A DNA stretch of 64,000 nt, from the NCBI GenBank assembly GCA_913062815.1, contig CAJXWZ010000012.1, positions 1-64,000 on the forward strand. Reading direction: 5' to 3'. The translations under genes and the position numbers were made by a program. Origin of the DNA: an uncultured Colwellia sp. GTDB lineage: Bacteria; Pseudomonadota; Gammaproteobacteria; Enterobacterales; Alteromonadaceae. This document shows positions 9,149 through 17,148 of the stretch, piece by piece; position 1 is the stretch's first letter; each line of letters begins with the position of its first letter. A model generated the notes under the pieces. It did no database searches, was not told the DNA's origin, and saw only the letters and a program-made list of their open reading frames with translations.

Positions 9149-10372
9149 ATGAAAGCTTTTTGGCAGTTCACTAAGAAAGGGTTAGTAATTCTAGCTATCT
9201 TACTCACGGTATTATTGACCCTTAACTGGGATAAAGTAAGTCGCTTACATGCGGTAATCACTCTGTTCGATAAAGATCTCATTGTGAGCAATTTTTCAAA
9301 TATGGAGCAAGCTTTTTGGACGAAAAAAATTTCAAAAAGTAGTCAACCACATAAATTTGAATATGAAACTAAAGCATTACCTACCGATTTTTCCTTCCAA
9401 AATGAGCAAATTGTAGTAGATGAGTTTTTAACACGAAGAGCAACAACTGCTTTATTAGTGTTAAAAAACGATAACATTACCTTTGAGCAGTATTATTTAG
9501 GTACTGAAGCTGACGATAAGCGCATTTCTTGGTCAATGGCAAAATCCTTTGTATCAGTCTTGTTTGGTATGCAAGTCGACCGAGGTGTAATTGATATTGA
9601 GCAGCCAGTTAGTTTTTATCTACCTGAAATGAAAGGCTCAGGTTACGAGCAAGTAAAGGTTAAACACGTATTACAAATGTCATCAGGTGTTAAATGGGAT
9701 GAAAACTACTTAGATTTTAATTCTGATATTAATAAAATGGGACGTTTATTAGCACTTGGCGGCTCCTTAGATGAAATGACTACTCAACTTGAAAGTCAGT
9801 CTGTCGCTGGAGAAGCGTTTCATTATGTAAGTATGGATACTCACGTTATAGCCATGATCTTAAGAAGAGTAAGTGATCACTCACTAGTTGGCTTGGTGCA
9901 AAAAGAACTGTGGAGCAAAATTGGTATGGAAGGCGATGCTGCTTGGATAACAGACTCAAAAGACAACGCTTTTGCTTTAGGAGGATTAAATGCCACTACC
10001 CGAGATTATGCTCGCTTTGGTCGTTTATTGTTAAATAATGGCCGCTGGCAAGAAGAGCAGCTTGTATCGGAAAAGTGGCTTGACGAAGCGACCACAGCGG
10101 GGGCTGAATACTTAAAATCAAGCCATGAAAAATTGGGTTATGGCTATCAAATATGGTTACCCCCATTAGCACAACCAGGTGAATTTTTCTGCGTAGGTGT
10201 TTACGGTCAATTTATTTATGTAAACCAACAGCAAGGTTTGGTTATTGTCAAAAATAGCGCCGATAAAACCTTTATGGACGGTTACTCTAAGCAAGAAACA
10301 ATTGCCTTTTTCCGTGCTGTGGCAGACTCTTTAAAGCAACAGAGCCTTGCTCATCATAGTTTGAACAGGTAG
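9149..10372 (+). CDS. Serine hydrolase of the beta-lactamase/esterase (class C-like) family
   Basis: This is a membrane-anchored or exported serine hydrolase of the penicillin-binding-protein/class C fold. Seen: an N-terminal hydrophobic segment (about residues 10-24) and the catalytic S129-M-A-K132 tetrad. The usual YxN box is probably YVS (HYVSMDTH). An ALGGLNATTRDYARFGRLLLNNG block is typical of 6-aminohexanoate-dimer-hydrolase/EstB-like members. Substrate is unknown, and beta-lactam resistance should not be assumed. The 3' end stops about 10 bases before the start of rnpB. Confidence 0.85.
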   Translation: MKAFWQFTKKGLVILAILLTVLLTLNWDKVSRLHAVITLFDKDLIVSNFSNMEQAFWTKKISKSSQPHKFEYETKALPTDFSFQNEQIVVDEFLTRRATTALLVLKNDNITFEQYYLGTEADDKRISWSMAKSFVSVLFGMQVDRGVIDIEQPVSFYLPEMKGSGYEQVKVKHVLQMSSGVKWDENYLDFNSDINKMGRLLALGGSLDEMTTQLESQSVAGEAFHYVSMDTHVIAMILRRVSDHSLVGLVQKELWSKIGMEGDAAWITDSKDNAFALGGLNATTRDYARFGRLLLNNGRWQEEQLVSEKWLDEATTAGAEYLKSSHEKLGYGYQIWLPPLAQPGEFFCVGVYGQFIYVNQQQGLVIVKNSADKTFMDGYSKQETIAFFRAVADSLKQQSLAHHSLNR

Positions 10373-10381
10373 AATGCGCAC

Positions 10382-10768
10382 CGAGTTGACTAGACAATCG
10401 CTGCTTGTTGAATTTATTCAACAAGGGGAGGAAAGTCCGGGCTCCAATGAGCAGGGTGCCAGGTAACGCCTGGGCGGCGCAAGCCGACGACAAGTGCAGC
10501 AGAGAGAAGACCGCCGATGGCCGCTTGCGGAACAGGTAAGGCTGAAAGGGTGCGGTAAGAGCGCACCGGATTGCTGGTAACAGTAATTGCAGGGTAAACT
10601 CCACCCGGAGCAAGACCAAATAGGGTTTCATTACTTTCAATAGTATACGCGTGGCTCGCGTGGAAACCGGGTAGGTTGCTTGAGCTATAAAGCGATTTAT
10701 AGCCTAGACGAATGATTGTCACTTTTCTTCGGAGAAGATACAAAACCCGGCTTATGTGTCAGCTCACC
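10382..10768 (+). ncRNA. rnpB: RNase P RNA component, bacterial type A
   Basis: This is the catalytic RNA that matures tRNA 5' ends. Recognised by the conserved segments GAGGAAAGTCCGGGCTCC (10425-10444), the AACGCCTGGGCGGCGCAAGC region, GACCGCCGATGGCC, AACAGGTAAGGCTGAAAGGG, GGTAAACTCCACCCGGAGCA and the closing ACAAAACCCGGCTTAT. It follows rsmI as in related genomes. Ends are estimated by comparison with the E. coli RNA. The 3' end is also the presumed attachment site for the islands that follow. Confidence 0.95.
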
Positions 10769-10803
10769 TATTTAAAGTAACCGTTTGTGAATCAAGCGGT
10801 TAC
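10751..10803 (+). repeat. rnpB 3' end copy A: presumed attachment site plus rnpB terminator
   Basis: The CTTATGTGTCAGCTCACC segment at the rnpB 3' end recurs in altered form at about 14717, 24268 and 26717. After it comes a hairpin, AAGTAACCG with CGGTTACTT, and a T-rich tail (10784-10820), the likely rnpB terminator. I infer that integrases downstream recombine at this tRNA-like 3' end and rebuild it. Confidence 0.7.
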
Positions 10804-10909
10804 TTATTCTTTTAGTTATCAATTGCTTGGTGGCTTTTAGGTGTAACACTAACTGTCACACTAAGTGTTACACTCGCAACTAAAACAAAAGCTCTTAACG
10901 GAGCTAAAA

Positions 10910-11944
10910 ATGAAAGCAATTTCACACTTCAAATATTTATTTCAACGTAATAAAGTCTTTTATTTTAGATTTAAACTCTCTCACAATTTACCTCAGCCAG
11001 AAATAGCGATAAGCCTTAAAACTAAAGTGCTTGCAGATGCTGTTTTCTTATGGCAAAAATTAATCCCTTACACTGAAAAACTTAAGCAGTTAATTTTATT
11101 AGGTGATAGAGTAACTCAGAGTCATTCTAAGCTGTTATTTCAAGGGATTAAGTCAGATATGTTAAAGCAATTACAAATCAATCAAACTGATTCGCTAATC
11201 GCTGAAATGGAGAAAGATTATTCAGCATCAGCTCATATGATGAAAGCATCTGTTGGTGGTGATGGAATTGCTTTTTCAGATGACGATCGTGATCGGCTGC
11301 TCTATCTGCTCGGTGACAGAAATGAAGAAAGTTTTGACATTCGTTTAGGTAAGGTCTTGAAAGCATTAGCACCGGAAGACAAAAACTCCTTTATTGAAGC
11401 TCTTGCTGGTGCTGGTTATATTGCCCATACATATGGCTTTAACTATACTGATGCGTTTGATAATGAAAGGATTATTGAACAGGCAAAAGACCTATTACAG
11501 CGAAAAGGCTTTGTTGTAGATGAAAACTTGATGTCTTTTAAAGTACTTGTCAATAAGATACAAGCCTCACAAAAGATACAAAACGAGATTGCGGGAGCTG
11601 TCCTAAACAATAATTCCATCAGAGAAAGAGAATTGGGGAAGTTAATTGCTCAAACTGATGTTGAATTTCCAATAAAAGAAAGTACTGTATCAACTGCTCC
11701 GCTATTTTCTCAGGTTTATGCCGAGTTTCTTGAACATAAAATTAACAAAGATAAATTGTCCGAGAAAATGCAGAAGGCATATGAACGGTTGCACATAGTA
11801 TGGCTTGCGTTAGCAGAAGATAAACCTATCGATAGCTATACCAAACAAGATATTGGGCGATTTATAGATAGGTGTTTTGAATTACCACGTATGAATATCA
11901 CTCCATACAATAAAATGTATGGTCCGCCTCAATATTGCAAGTAA
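10910..11944 (+). pseudogene. Tyrosine-recombinase integrase, truncated by an insertion sequence
   Basis: Site-specific recombinase gene lying directly after rnpB, the usual place for an island integrase. The start at 10910 is chosen over 10865 because ACGGAGC lies just upstream and because the N-terminus (ISHFKYLFQRNKVFYFRFKL) matches remnants at 15030 and 27039. The 344 residues cover the N-terminal and core-binding parts; the helical core-binding domain runs to GRFIDRCFELPR. The catalytic domain with the R-H-R-Y residues is missing because the IS110-type element starts near 11919, and the last residues are read from IS DNA. The protein is probably inactive. Confidence 0.8.
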
Positions 11945-12148
11945 TAATATCGATAACGTAGTTGGTTTGCGCTAATGTATTCGGAGTCTTTGTTGGTTAC
12001 CCAATATATTAGGCCCAGCTCCACGATGAGATCCGCGCTAGATTGTCCTCAAAAGCGAGTAAGCATACTTATTTATGTTGCTGTAACGCCCCACAGGTCT
12101 TCAATCCAGTGGTCTAACCGTTGTGTCATCTTTATCATCATTTGCAAA
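11931..12148 (-). ncRNA. Candidate IS1111-type seekRNA/bridge-RNA region
   Basis: This non-coding block of about 218 bases lies between the transposase stop and the inner edge of the end repeat. In IS1111-group elements this is where the programmable guide RNA is encoded. I did not fold it and cannot give RNA ends. The call rests on position and on the absence of a convincing reading frame. Confidence 0.45.
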
Positions 12149-13171
12149 TCAGGCTTGTATTCTAACTTCGAATGCTTGTTTAGTTGAAAGTACCGACCAT
12201 GCGATACGTGCTAGTTTATTCGCTAACGCGATCACCACTACGTTAAAATGTTTCCTCGATAGCAATGCTAATATCCAATTACCAAAAACGGCTACGGCTT
12301 TTTCTGGCCTAACAAGAACAGCTCTTGCACCGTGAATGAATAATTCTCGTAAGCCTTTATTCCCTCGTTTGCTTATACCGAGTAATGTTGGCTTACCTCC
12401 AGTTGAATATTGGCGGGGTACTAAGCCTAACCACGCCGCAAAATTTCTTCCATTTTTAAAATCAGTAGCACTGCTTATATCAGATAAACAACGGCTAGCG
12501 GTTAGATTTCCTACACCAGGAATGGTCATGAGTAATTGACCACGCTCATCATTTTCAACTACTTGTTTAAGCTTTTTGTCTTGAACAGAAATAAGATTGT
12601 TAAGTCTCAAATAATAGTCATGGTGGTCTCTTAATTCTAAAAGAAGCATTGGCGGTATAGGCTCACCATGTTCAGCTAGCCATTGGAATAATACTTTCAT
12701 TTTGGCATGAGATTTAGGAAAGCTCATGCCAAACTCTAATAAGGTAGCTCCAATCCGTGACATGCATGCTGTTCTATCTTTTACATAACTTGAACGTATG
12801 CGTTGAATCACAGAGGTAACCTGAGATGATTCAGTTTTTACACTCACAAAACGCATAGTAGGTCGAGCAGCAGCTTCCGCGATAGCATCAGCATCAATGA
12901 AATCATTCTTATTTGTTTTTACATAAGGTTTAACGTATTGCGGGGGAATGAGTTTAACTTTGTGCCCAAACTCTTGACACTTTCGTGCTAGCCAATGAGA
13001 GCCACTACAGGCTTCCATAGCAATAGTTGTTATCTCTAAAGTAGAAAGTACTTGAATCAGTTTTGGACGGCTAAACTTTTTACGATAAACTTCTCGACCA
13101 GATAAGTCATGGCCAACAAGGTGAAAGGTAAACTTACCTATATCAATTCCAAGAATGTTAATAGTAGACAT
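12149..13171 (-). CDS. IS110-family transposase (DEDD recombinase)
   Basis: RNA-guided DNA recombinase of the IS110/IS1111 family. The N-terminal RuvC-like DEDD domain shows D10 in ILGIDIGKF, the Glu of MEACSGSHW near 62-65, and the Asp pair in NDFIDADAIAEAA near 100. The C-terminal Transposase_20 domain shows TIPGVGNLTA, AAWLGLVPRQYSTGGK and RGNKGLRELFIHGARA. Start at 13171 is preferred over 13186 because GAGGAGA lies just upstream of it; the product has 340 residues. It appears full length. Confidence 0.93.
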   Translation of the reverse strand: MSTINILGIDIGKFTFHLVGHDLSGREVYRKKFSRPKLIQVLSTLEITTIAMEACSGSHWLARKCQEFGHKVKLIPPQYVKPYVKTNKNDFIDADAIAEAAARPTMRFVSVKTESSQVTSVIQRIRSSYVKDRTACMSRIGATLLEFGMSFPKSHAKMKVLFQWLAEHGEPIPPMLLLELRDHHDYYLRLNNLISVQDKKLKQVVENDERGQLLMTIPGVGNLTASRCLSDISSATDFKNGRNFAAWLGLVPRQYSTGGKPTLLGISKRGNKGLRELFIHGARAVLVRPEKAVAVFGNWILALLSRKHFNVVVIALANKLARIAWSVLSTKQAFEVRIQA

Positions 13172-13290
13172 GATGGTTCTCCTCATTTAAAAGTCTGCCC
13201 TAAGTGTAGATTAGGGGAGGCGGACCATCTCATTAGCGAGTTAGAGTATATAATCTAATGCACCCATTATCTAATAATTTACAAAGTTAG

Positions 13291-14307
13291 CTAAAGTGAA
13301 TGAAATAGATTGTTACCAACCTTGGTTATATAATATTTTTGCCTTGGGCTTCTTGGCGAATCAGGCTCTGTCATTGCTATCAATCCAGATTCTAGAGCCG
13401 GTGCGATATAGTTATTCTTAAATGTAGGTCGATGCTTTAATGCTAACGCTTCCATTATAATTGTAAGTTTTTGCGGTTCTTTATTATTGAGCCAACTCAA
13501 GAGAGATTTTACTTGATCGCTTACTTGTACTGTTACTTGATCGCTTCGATCGGAGATAACTTCTATCATTGCTGAATGTAATGCTTTAAGCATAAAAAAT
13601 ATAAATGCGGTTGAATCATTTGCTTTATCTGAAGCTGACAACGCTCGGTAATATTCATTTTGTTGATCTTTAATGACAGTTTCTACTGGCAGATATGCAA
13701 ATATTGGCTGCCATTGGCTAAGGTATAATGTTTGCCATAATCGACCCATTCTGCCATTACCATCTGAAAATGGATGGATGAATTCAAATTCATAATGAAA
13801 AATACAACTAGCAATTAATGGATGACAATCCGTGTTTTTTAACCAGTTAAGTAAATCATCTATCAATAACGAAACTCTATTGGCGGGTGGTGCCATGTGG
13901 ATTAACTGTTTTTCTCGATAAATGCCTACGCCTGCATCACGGTATTTGCCAGCATCATCAACTAAGCCATACATGAGAGATTGATGTGCTGATAATAAAT
14001 TACTTGAATTTGTTGCCTGCCACGAAGTAAGGTTTTCATAGGTTTTAAAGGCATTTCTTACTTCTTGAATTTCATGAGGTAAACCTAATACTTTTTTTCC
14101 TGATATCACAGCCGTAACTTGCTCTAAAGATAAAGTGTTATTTTCTATTGCGAGCGAGGCCTGAATGGTTTTAATTCGATTTCCGCGTCTAAGCACAGGA
14201 GAAAGTAGATCTTTATCATTTGCTGACCAATGCCCAAGTAATCGGCTAATATCAGCAACAATATTTAATATGTCATTAGTGATTTGAAATGGTGGTTGAT
14301 ATGACAT
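13291..14307 (-). CDS. Fic family protein (predicted AMP-transferase)
   Basis: Fic proteins transfer AMP or related groups from nucleotides to target proteins. Seen: the complete active-site motif H178-P-F-S-D-G-N-G-R-M-G-R, and an N-terminal inhibitory helix motif S51-L-A-I-E55-N56, which makes this a class II, self-inhibited Fic enzyme. A DUF4172-like N-terminal segment precedes it and a winged-helix-like C-terminal tail follows (about 275-338), after a repeated SDQV stretch. It lies inside the first island, beside the IS element. A 28-codon frame just upstream overlaps its start by one base. Confidence 0.92.
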   Translation of the reverse strand: MSYQPPFQITNDILNIVADISRLLGHWSANDKDLLSPVLRRGNRIKTIQASLAIENNTLSLEQVTAVISGKKVLGLPHEIQEVRNAFKTYENLTSWQATNSSNLLSAHQSLMYGLVDDAGKYRDAGVGIYREKQLIHMAPPANRVSLLIDDLLNWLKNTDCHPLIASCIFHYEFEFIHPFSDGNGRMGRLWQTLYLSQWQPIFAYLPVETVIKDQQNEYYRALSASDKANDSTAFIFFMLKALHSAMIEVISDRSDQVTVQVSDQVKSLLSWLNNKEPQKLTIIMEALALKHRPTFKNNYIAPALESGLIAMTEPDSPRSPRQKYYITKVGNNLFHSL

Positions 14308-14393
14308 TAGATGCTACCTTGACTTTCATATTTTAGCTTCAAAGCTTTCATTCGCTCAGTGGTTTTGGCAAGAATCATTCTAGTAACTTTCAT
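14307..14393 (-). CDS. Small 28-residue open frame coupled to fic
   Basis: A short frame (MKVTRMILAKTTERMKALKL...) ends with a stop that shares one base with the fic start. The one-base overlap is a normal sign of translational coupling. No strong ribosome-binding site is seen in front of it, and it resembles no family I recognise. It might be a remnant of an antitoxin or an upstream partner gene, or chance. The product is basic and helical in character. Confidence 0.3.
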   Translation of the reverse strand: MKVTRMILAKTTERMKALKLKYESQGSI

Positions 14394-14707
14394 TGAGTTG
14401 TTGTTCTTAAATCAACTCTTGAAAATTCACTTTTAAACATTTTAGGTATTACATGATTATAATGCTGCTCTATCATAACAACACTAGTACTAAAGTGTTT
14501 AGTAATAATTTCCATGTTTAGGACTTTTCAGTAATTATTGTTTTATGTTGCTATAGCGTCGATAGTACAATAAATTTATATCATAGAGGGGCAATATTTT
14601 ACTGGCAAAGTGCTACAAAATTAGTTAGATTCAGTGTTGCATACGTAATATCGTAAAAACTTAAGCTTTTGTTTTTACTTGAAAATCAACACCTTAAAAG
14701 GCTGGTG
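14394..14707. other. Non-coding stretch inside island 1
   Basis: AT-rich sequence between the fic operon and attachment-like copy B. I see no gene, RNA or repeat in it. Confidence 0.5.
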
Positions 14708-14710
14708 AGA

Positions 14711-14790
14711 GTTAACTTATGTGTCATCTCACCAATTTTAGTAACCGCTTGATTATCTAATAAATAATTAAGCGGTTTTCTAAAACCCTT
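14711..14790 (+). repeat. rnpB 3' end-like copy B with terminator hairpin
   Basis: ACTTATGTGTCATCTCACC followed by TTTTAGTAACCGCTTGAT closely follows the real rnpB end (CTTATGTGTCAGCTCACC, then AAAGTAACCG). It carries its own hairpin, AACCGCTT pairing with AAGCGGTT (about 14743-14777). This is most simply read as an old island boundary: the right end of island 1 and left end of island 2. Confidence 0.72.
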
Positions 14791-14817
14791 TTTTATCAGG
14801 TCGTTACAGTAAAAAAA

Positions 14818-15000
14818 TGGTACACGGTTAGCTACACAGCCACTGTTTCTCACTTCAAATTTTCAACACTACTTTTTCACAAAAAATATCTTCTAATCTC
14901 TTCACGGAATACATTTAGGTTCAATTTTTTTCCTAATAAACTTTTCAGCTCAATATCAAATTCGATTATCTAAAACTGTGTGAATTTTGGTACACGGTTC
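14818..15000 (+). repeat. Pre-integrase region related to 26.86-27.01 kb
   Basis: The segment around 14897-14960 (CTCTTCACGGAATACATTTAGG onward, including CCTAATAAACTTTT and CTCAATAT) has a recognisable counterpart at about 26885-26945. A GGTACACGGTT element occurs here twice (near 14818 and 14991) and once near 26997. These sit between an attachment-like copy and an integrase remnant in both places and may be recombinase arm sites or a shared promoter region. Confidence 0.6.
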
Positions 15001-15029
15001 TAAGAAGTTGGCCAACTTGAGTTAACAAA

Positions 15030-15128
15030 ATGCAATCAGTAAAAGAGTTCAAATATTTATACCTAAGAAATAGTAAATATTACTTTAGGCAACGCGTACC
15101 TAAACTACAAAGCCAATTATCATTTTGA
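15030..15128 (+). pseudogene. Integrase remnant, first 32 codons only
   Basis: A frame starting MQSVKEFKYLYLRNSKYYFR resembles the N-terminus of the integrase at 10910 (SHFKYLFQRNKVFYFRFKL). It stops after 32 codons at TGA, and no continuation of an integrase is visible. This is what remains of the integrase of a second island. Confidence 0.65.
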
Positions 15129-15338
15129 CAAGGGAAATTAAGCAAGTAAATCACAAGATAATGGCACCTATTGTCATTTAAATGAAATAAATTTAATTAA
15201 TGTTGTACATTTTTGTCTTTCATACGTCTTATAAAAAACTCTATTTAAAACACACGAGAAATAGTGCTCTTATTTATGCGTATTATTTAATGATATAATT
15301 ATGCATGCTGATAATGATGAACTGTTTAAACATTACAG

Positions 15339-15959
15339 ATGGTAGGAATAAAGGGTGAGGCAAGTTTGAATAAGAAGAAGATAAATAATTCTATTCTGGA
15401 TACTTTTAAGCATCATGAAAATGCATTAAAAAAATATATATCGAGATTTTTTTTACCCTCACACGAAATTGAGGATATTTGCCAAGAAACATTTTTGCGT
15501 TCGTTTGAATCAAATATTCAAAATGAAATTCAGCGGCCTAAGTCCTTTATTTATAGAGTCGCAACAAATTTAATCATGTCTCAATATCGTCGTTCAAGTT
15601 ACAAACTTACCGATTATATTGATGACGTAGGTGAAGAATTGGCTCTCGTTTCTACCGCTGACATTGAAAATGATATTGATGCTCAAAGAAAGTTGGGCAT
15701 TTTCTGTGAGTCAATTGCTTCATTGCCAGAACAAAGTAGAAAAATATTAGTGATGAGAAAGGTTTATGGTTACTCAATAAAGGAAATATCGAGCCGTTTA
15801 AAAATGCCAACCAGTACCATTAATTATCATATAGCTAAAGGGATGGTTTGTTGTGATGATGCGATGGAAAGTTATGAGTCGGGTAATATATCTAACAAGG
15901 AGGTTGAGGTGAGTAAAAATGTCACTTTGAGCCAAAAGTTAAAGGGAGGTGTTGAATAA
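15339..15959 (+). CDS. ECF-type RNA polymerase sigma factor (FecI-like)
   Basis: Alternative sigma factor of the extracytoplasmic-function group, expected to be released by the FecR protein encoded next. Seen: region 2 (about residues 28-95, with IEDICQETFLRSF and FIYRVATNLIMSQYRR) and region 4 (about 125-170, LPEQSRKILVMRKVYGYSIKEISSRLKMPTSTINYH recognised as its helix-turn-helix). The start could be ATG 15339 or TTG 15366; the latter has GGGTGAGG upstream. It overlaps the fecR-like gene by one base, so the pair is coupled. The 30-residue tail after region 4 is longer than usual. Confidence 0.92.
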   Translation: MVGIKGEASLNKKKINNSILDTFKHHENALKKYISRFFLPSHEIEDICQETFLRSFESNIQNEIQRPKSFIYRVATNLIMSQYRRSSYKLTDYIDDVGEELALVSTADIENDIDAQRKLGIFCESIASLPEQSRKILVMRKVYGYSIKEISSRLKMPTSTINYHIAKGMVCCDDAMESYESGNISNKEVEVSKNVTLSQKLKGGVE

Positions 15960-17125
15960 TGAGCAATGTAAAAGGTTTCACCAACACTCAAAAAATTAAA
16001 GAAGAAGCGGCGAATTGGTTACTGAAAATCGAAGAGAAATCCCCTCTTTCGCCTCAAGAATCAAATGAACTGAAAGAATGGGTTGCCACTAGCGACATCC
16101 ATCGTTCGGTTATTATTCGTATGTCTCAAACATGGAACAATATGGATGTTTTGGCGGCTATGAGAGTGGCTCCTGAACGCACATCACGATTTTCTATGGA
16201 TAAGTTCAAAGCCTTGTTAGGGTCCAAAATATTAACGACCTTATTTAAACCAAATGATCAGAAGACTGCTCGAAGTTCTTCAATATTTTTCAAGTTGAGC
16301 TCAGTCTCTGCGTGTTTAATAGTCTGTCTATTAATGTTTGATGTGGTAGTTAATGAAGGTGTAAATTCCCAAGCTAACTATTATGTAACGGATATTGGTG
16401 AGTATCAAAAACATATCTTAGAAGATGGCTCAACGCTGTGGTTAAACAGCAATAGTAAAGTTAAAGTCGATTATACTGAAGGTTATCGACGCATTGCATT
16501 GTTAACTGGTGAAGCGCATTTTGAAGTAGAAAAGGATACAACAAGACCCTTTGAAGTTTATGCCAATAATAAGCTTGTTCGCGCTTTAGGAACTGCATTT
16601 TCGGTACAGAAATTAAAAGATAGTATCGAGGTAGTCGTCTCAGAAGGCACAGTAGAATTAGCGGTAGTTGATGAGGTTTTAGTGTTAAACCCCGATGATA
16701 TATCAACCGCTAGCGATATTGAGTCAACAGTAGCGATTAATAATGAACCTGCAAAAGTAGCTAAACATCTAGGAAAACTATCAGCAGGGCAAAGTATGAC
16801 TATTCCTACGGTAACTTCTGCACGCATCGAAGGAGAAGGTAACCATGTTGTGTATCTTGATCAAGGCGAAGTTGGTCGGAAGTTATCTTGGTTAGATGGT
16901 AAGTTAGTTTTTGCGGGCGAAACGTTAGCCGAAGTCGTCACCGAAATAAGCAGACATACCTCGATGGAAATTGATATCCCAGATCCTGAATTGCGAAAAT
17001 TACGGATTGGTGGACATTTTGAAACCGGCGAAACGGATAAGTTATTCAATATCCTTGAATCAGGCTTTGGTATTGAAGTAAATAAAATTAATGGTGAACA
17101 TGTTGAATTACTTAGAAAAAATTAA
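15959..17125 (+). CDS. FecR-type anti-sigma/signal-transfer protein
   Basis: Inner-membrane protein that relays receptor occupancy to the ECF sigma factor. Seen: a cytoplasmic N-terminal DUF4880 region (AANWLLKIEEKSPLSPQESN, about 15-55), one transmembrane helix (about residues 108-128), a periplasmic FecR domain (DIGEYQKHILEDGSTLWLNSNS onward, with ALLTGEAHFEVEKD and RALGTAFSV), and a C-terminal STN-like domain (about 300-385, LVFAGETLAEVVTEISRHT). Between FecR and the C-terminal domain lies an insertion of about 60 residues, longer than typical. Confidence 0.93.
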   Translation: MSNVKGFTNTQKIKEEAANWLLKIEEKSPLSPQESNELKEWVATSDIHRSVIIRMSQTWNNMDVLAAMRVAPERTSRFSMDKFKALLGSKILTTLFKPNDQKTARSSSIFFKLSSVSACLIVCLLMFDVVVNEGVNSQANYYVTDIGEYQKHILEDGSTLWLNSNSKVKVDYTEGYRRIALLTGEAHFEVEKDTTRPFEVYANNKLVRALGTAFSVQKLKDSIEVVVSEGTVELAVVDEVLVLNPDDISTASDIESTVAINNEPAKVAKHLGKLSAGQSMTIPTVTSARIEGEGNHVVYLDQGEVGRKLSWLDGKLVFAGETLAEVVTEISRHTSMEIDIPDPELRKLRIGGHFETGETDKLFNILESGFGIEVNKINGEHVELLRKN

Positions 17126-17148
17126 AACACAAAAAAACAATCAGGAAA

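Larger units (their letters stand above)
11919..13228. mobile_element. IS110-family (IS1111-type) insertion sequence
   Basis: The element holds one transposase gene on the minus strand and is bounded by a 12-bp perfect inverted repeat, ATGGTCCGCCTC (11919-11930) and its complement GAGGCGGACCAT (13217-13228). In the IS1111 subgroup such repeats are subterminal, so the true tips may lie a few bases outside. About 218 bases of non-coding DNA lie after the transposase stop, against only about 45 before its start. This matches the IS1111 layout in which a guide RNA (seekRNA/bridge RNA) is encoded downstream of the transposase. It interrupts the integrase gene. Confidence 0.82.

Noticed and set aside
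9149-10372. Serine hydrolase as an antibiotic-resistance beta-lactamase
   Set aside because: The SxxK motif is present, but the YxN position is unlike true class C beta-lactamases and the body resembles esterase/dimer-hydrolase members.
10287-10743. Two minus-strand frames of 109 and 117 codons
   Set aside because: They lie over the RNase P RNA gene and the end of the hydrolase gene. The RNA is certain, and the frames have no family or ribosome-binding site.
11975-12335. Plus-strand frames beside and antisense to the transposase
   Set aside because: They overlap the non-coding end and 3' end of the IS transposase gene and have no recognisable features.
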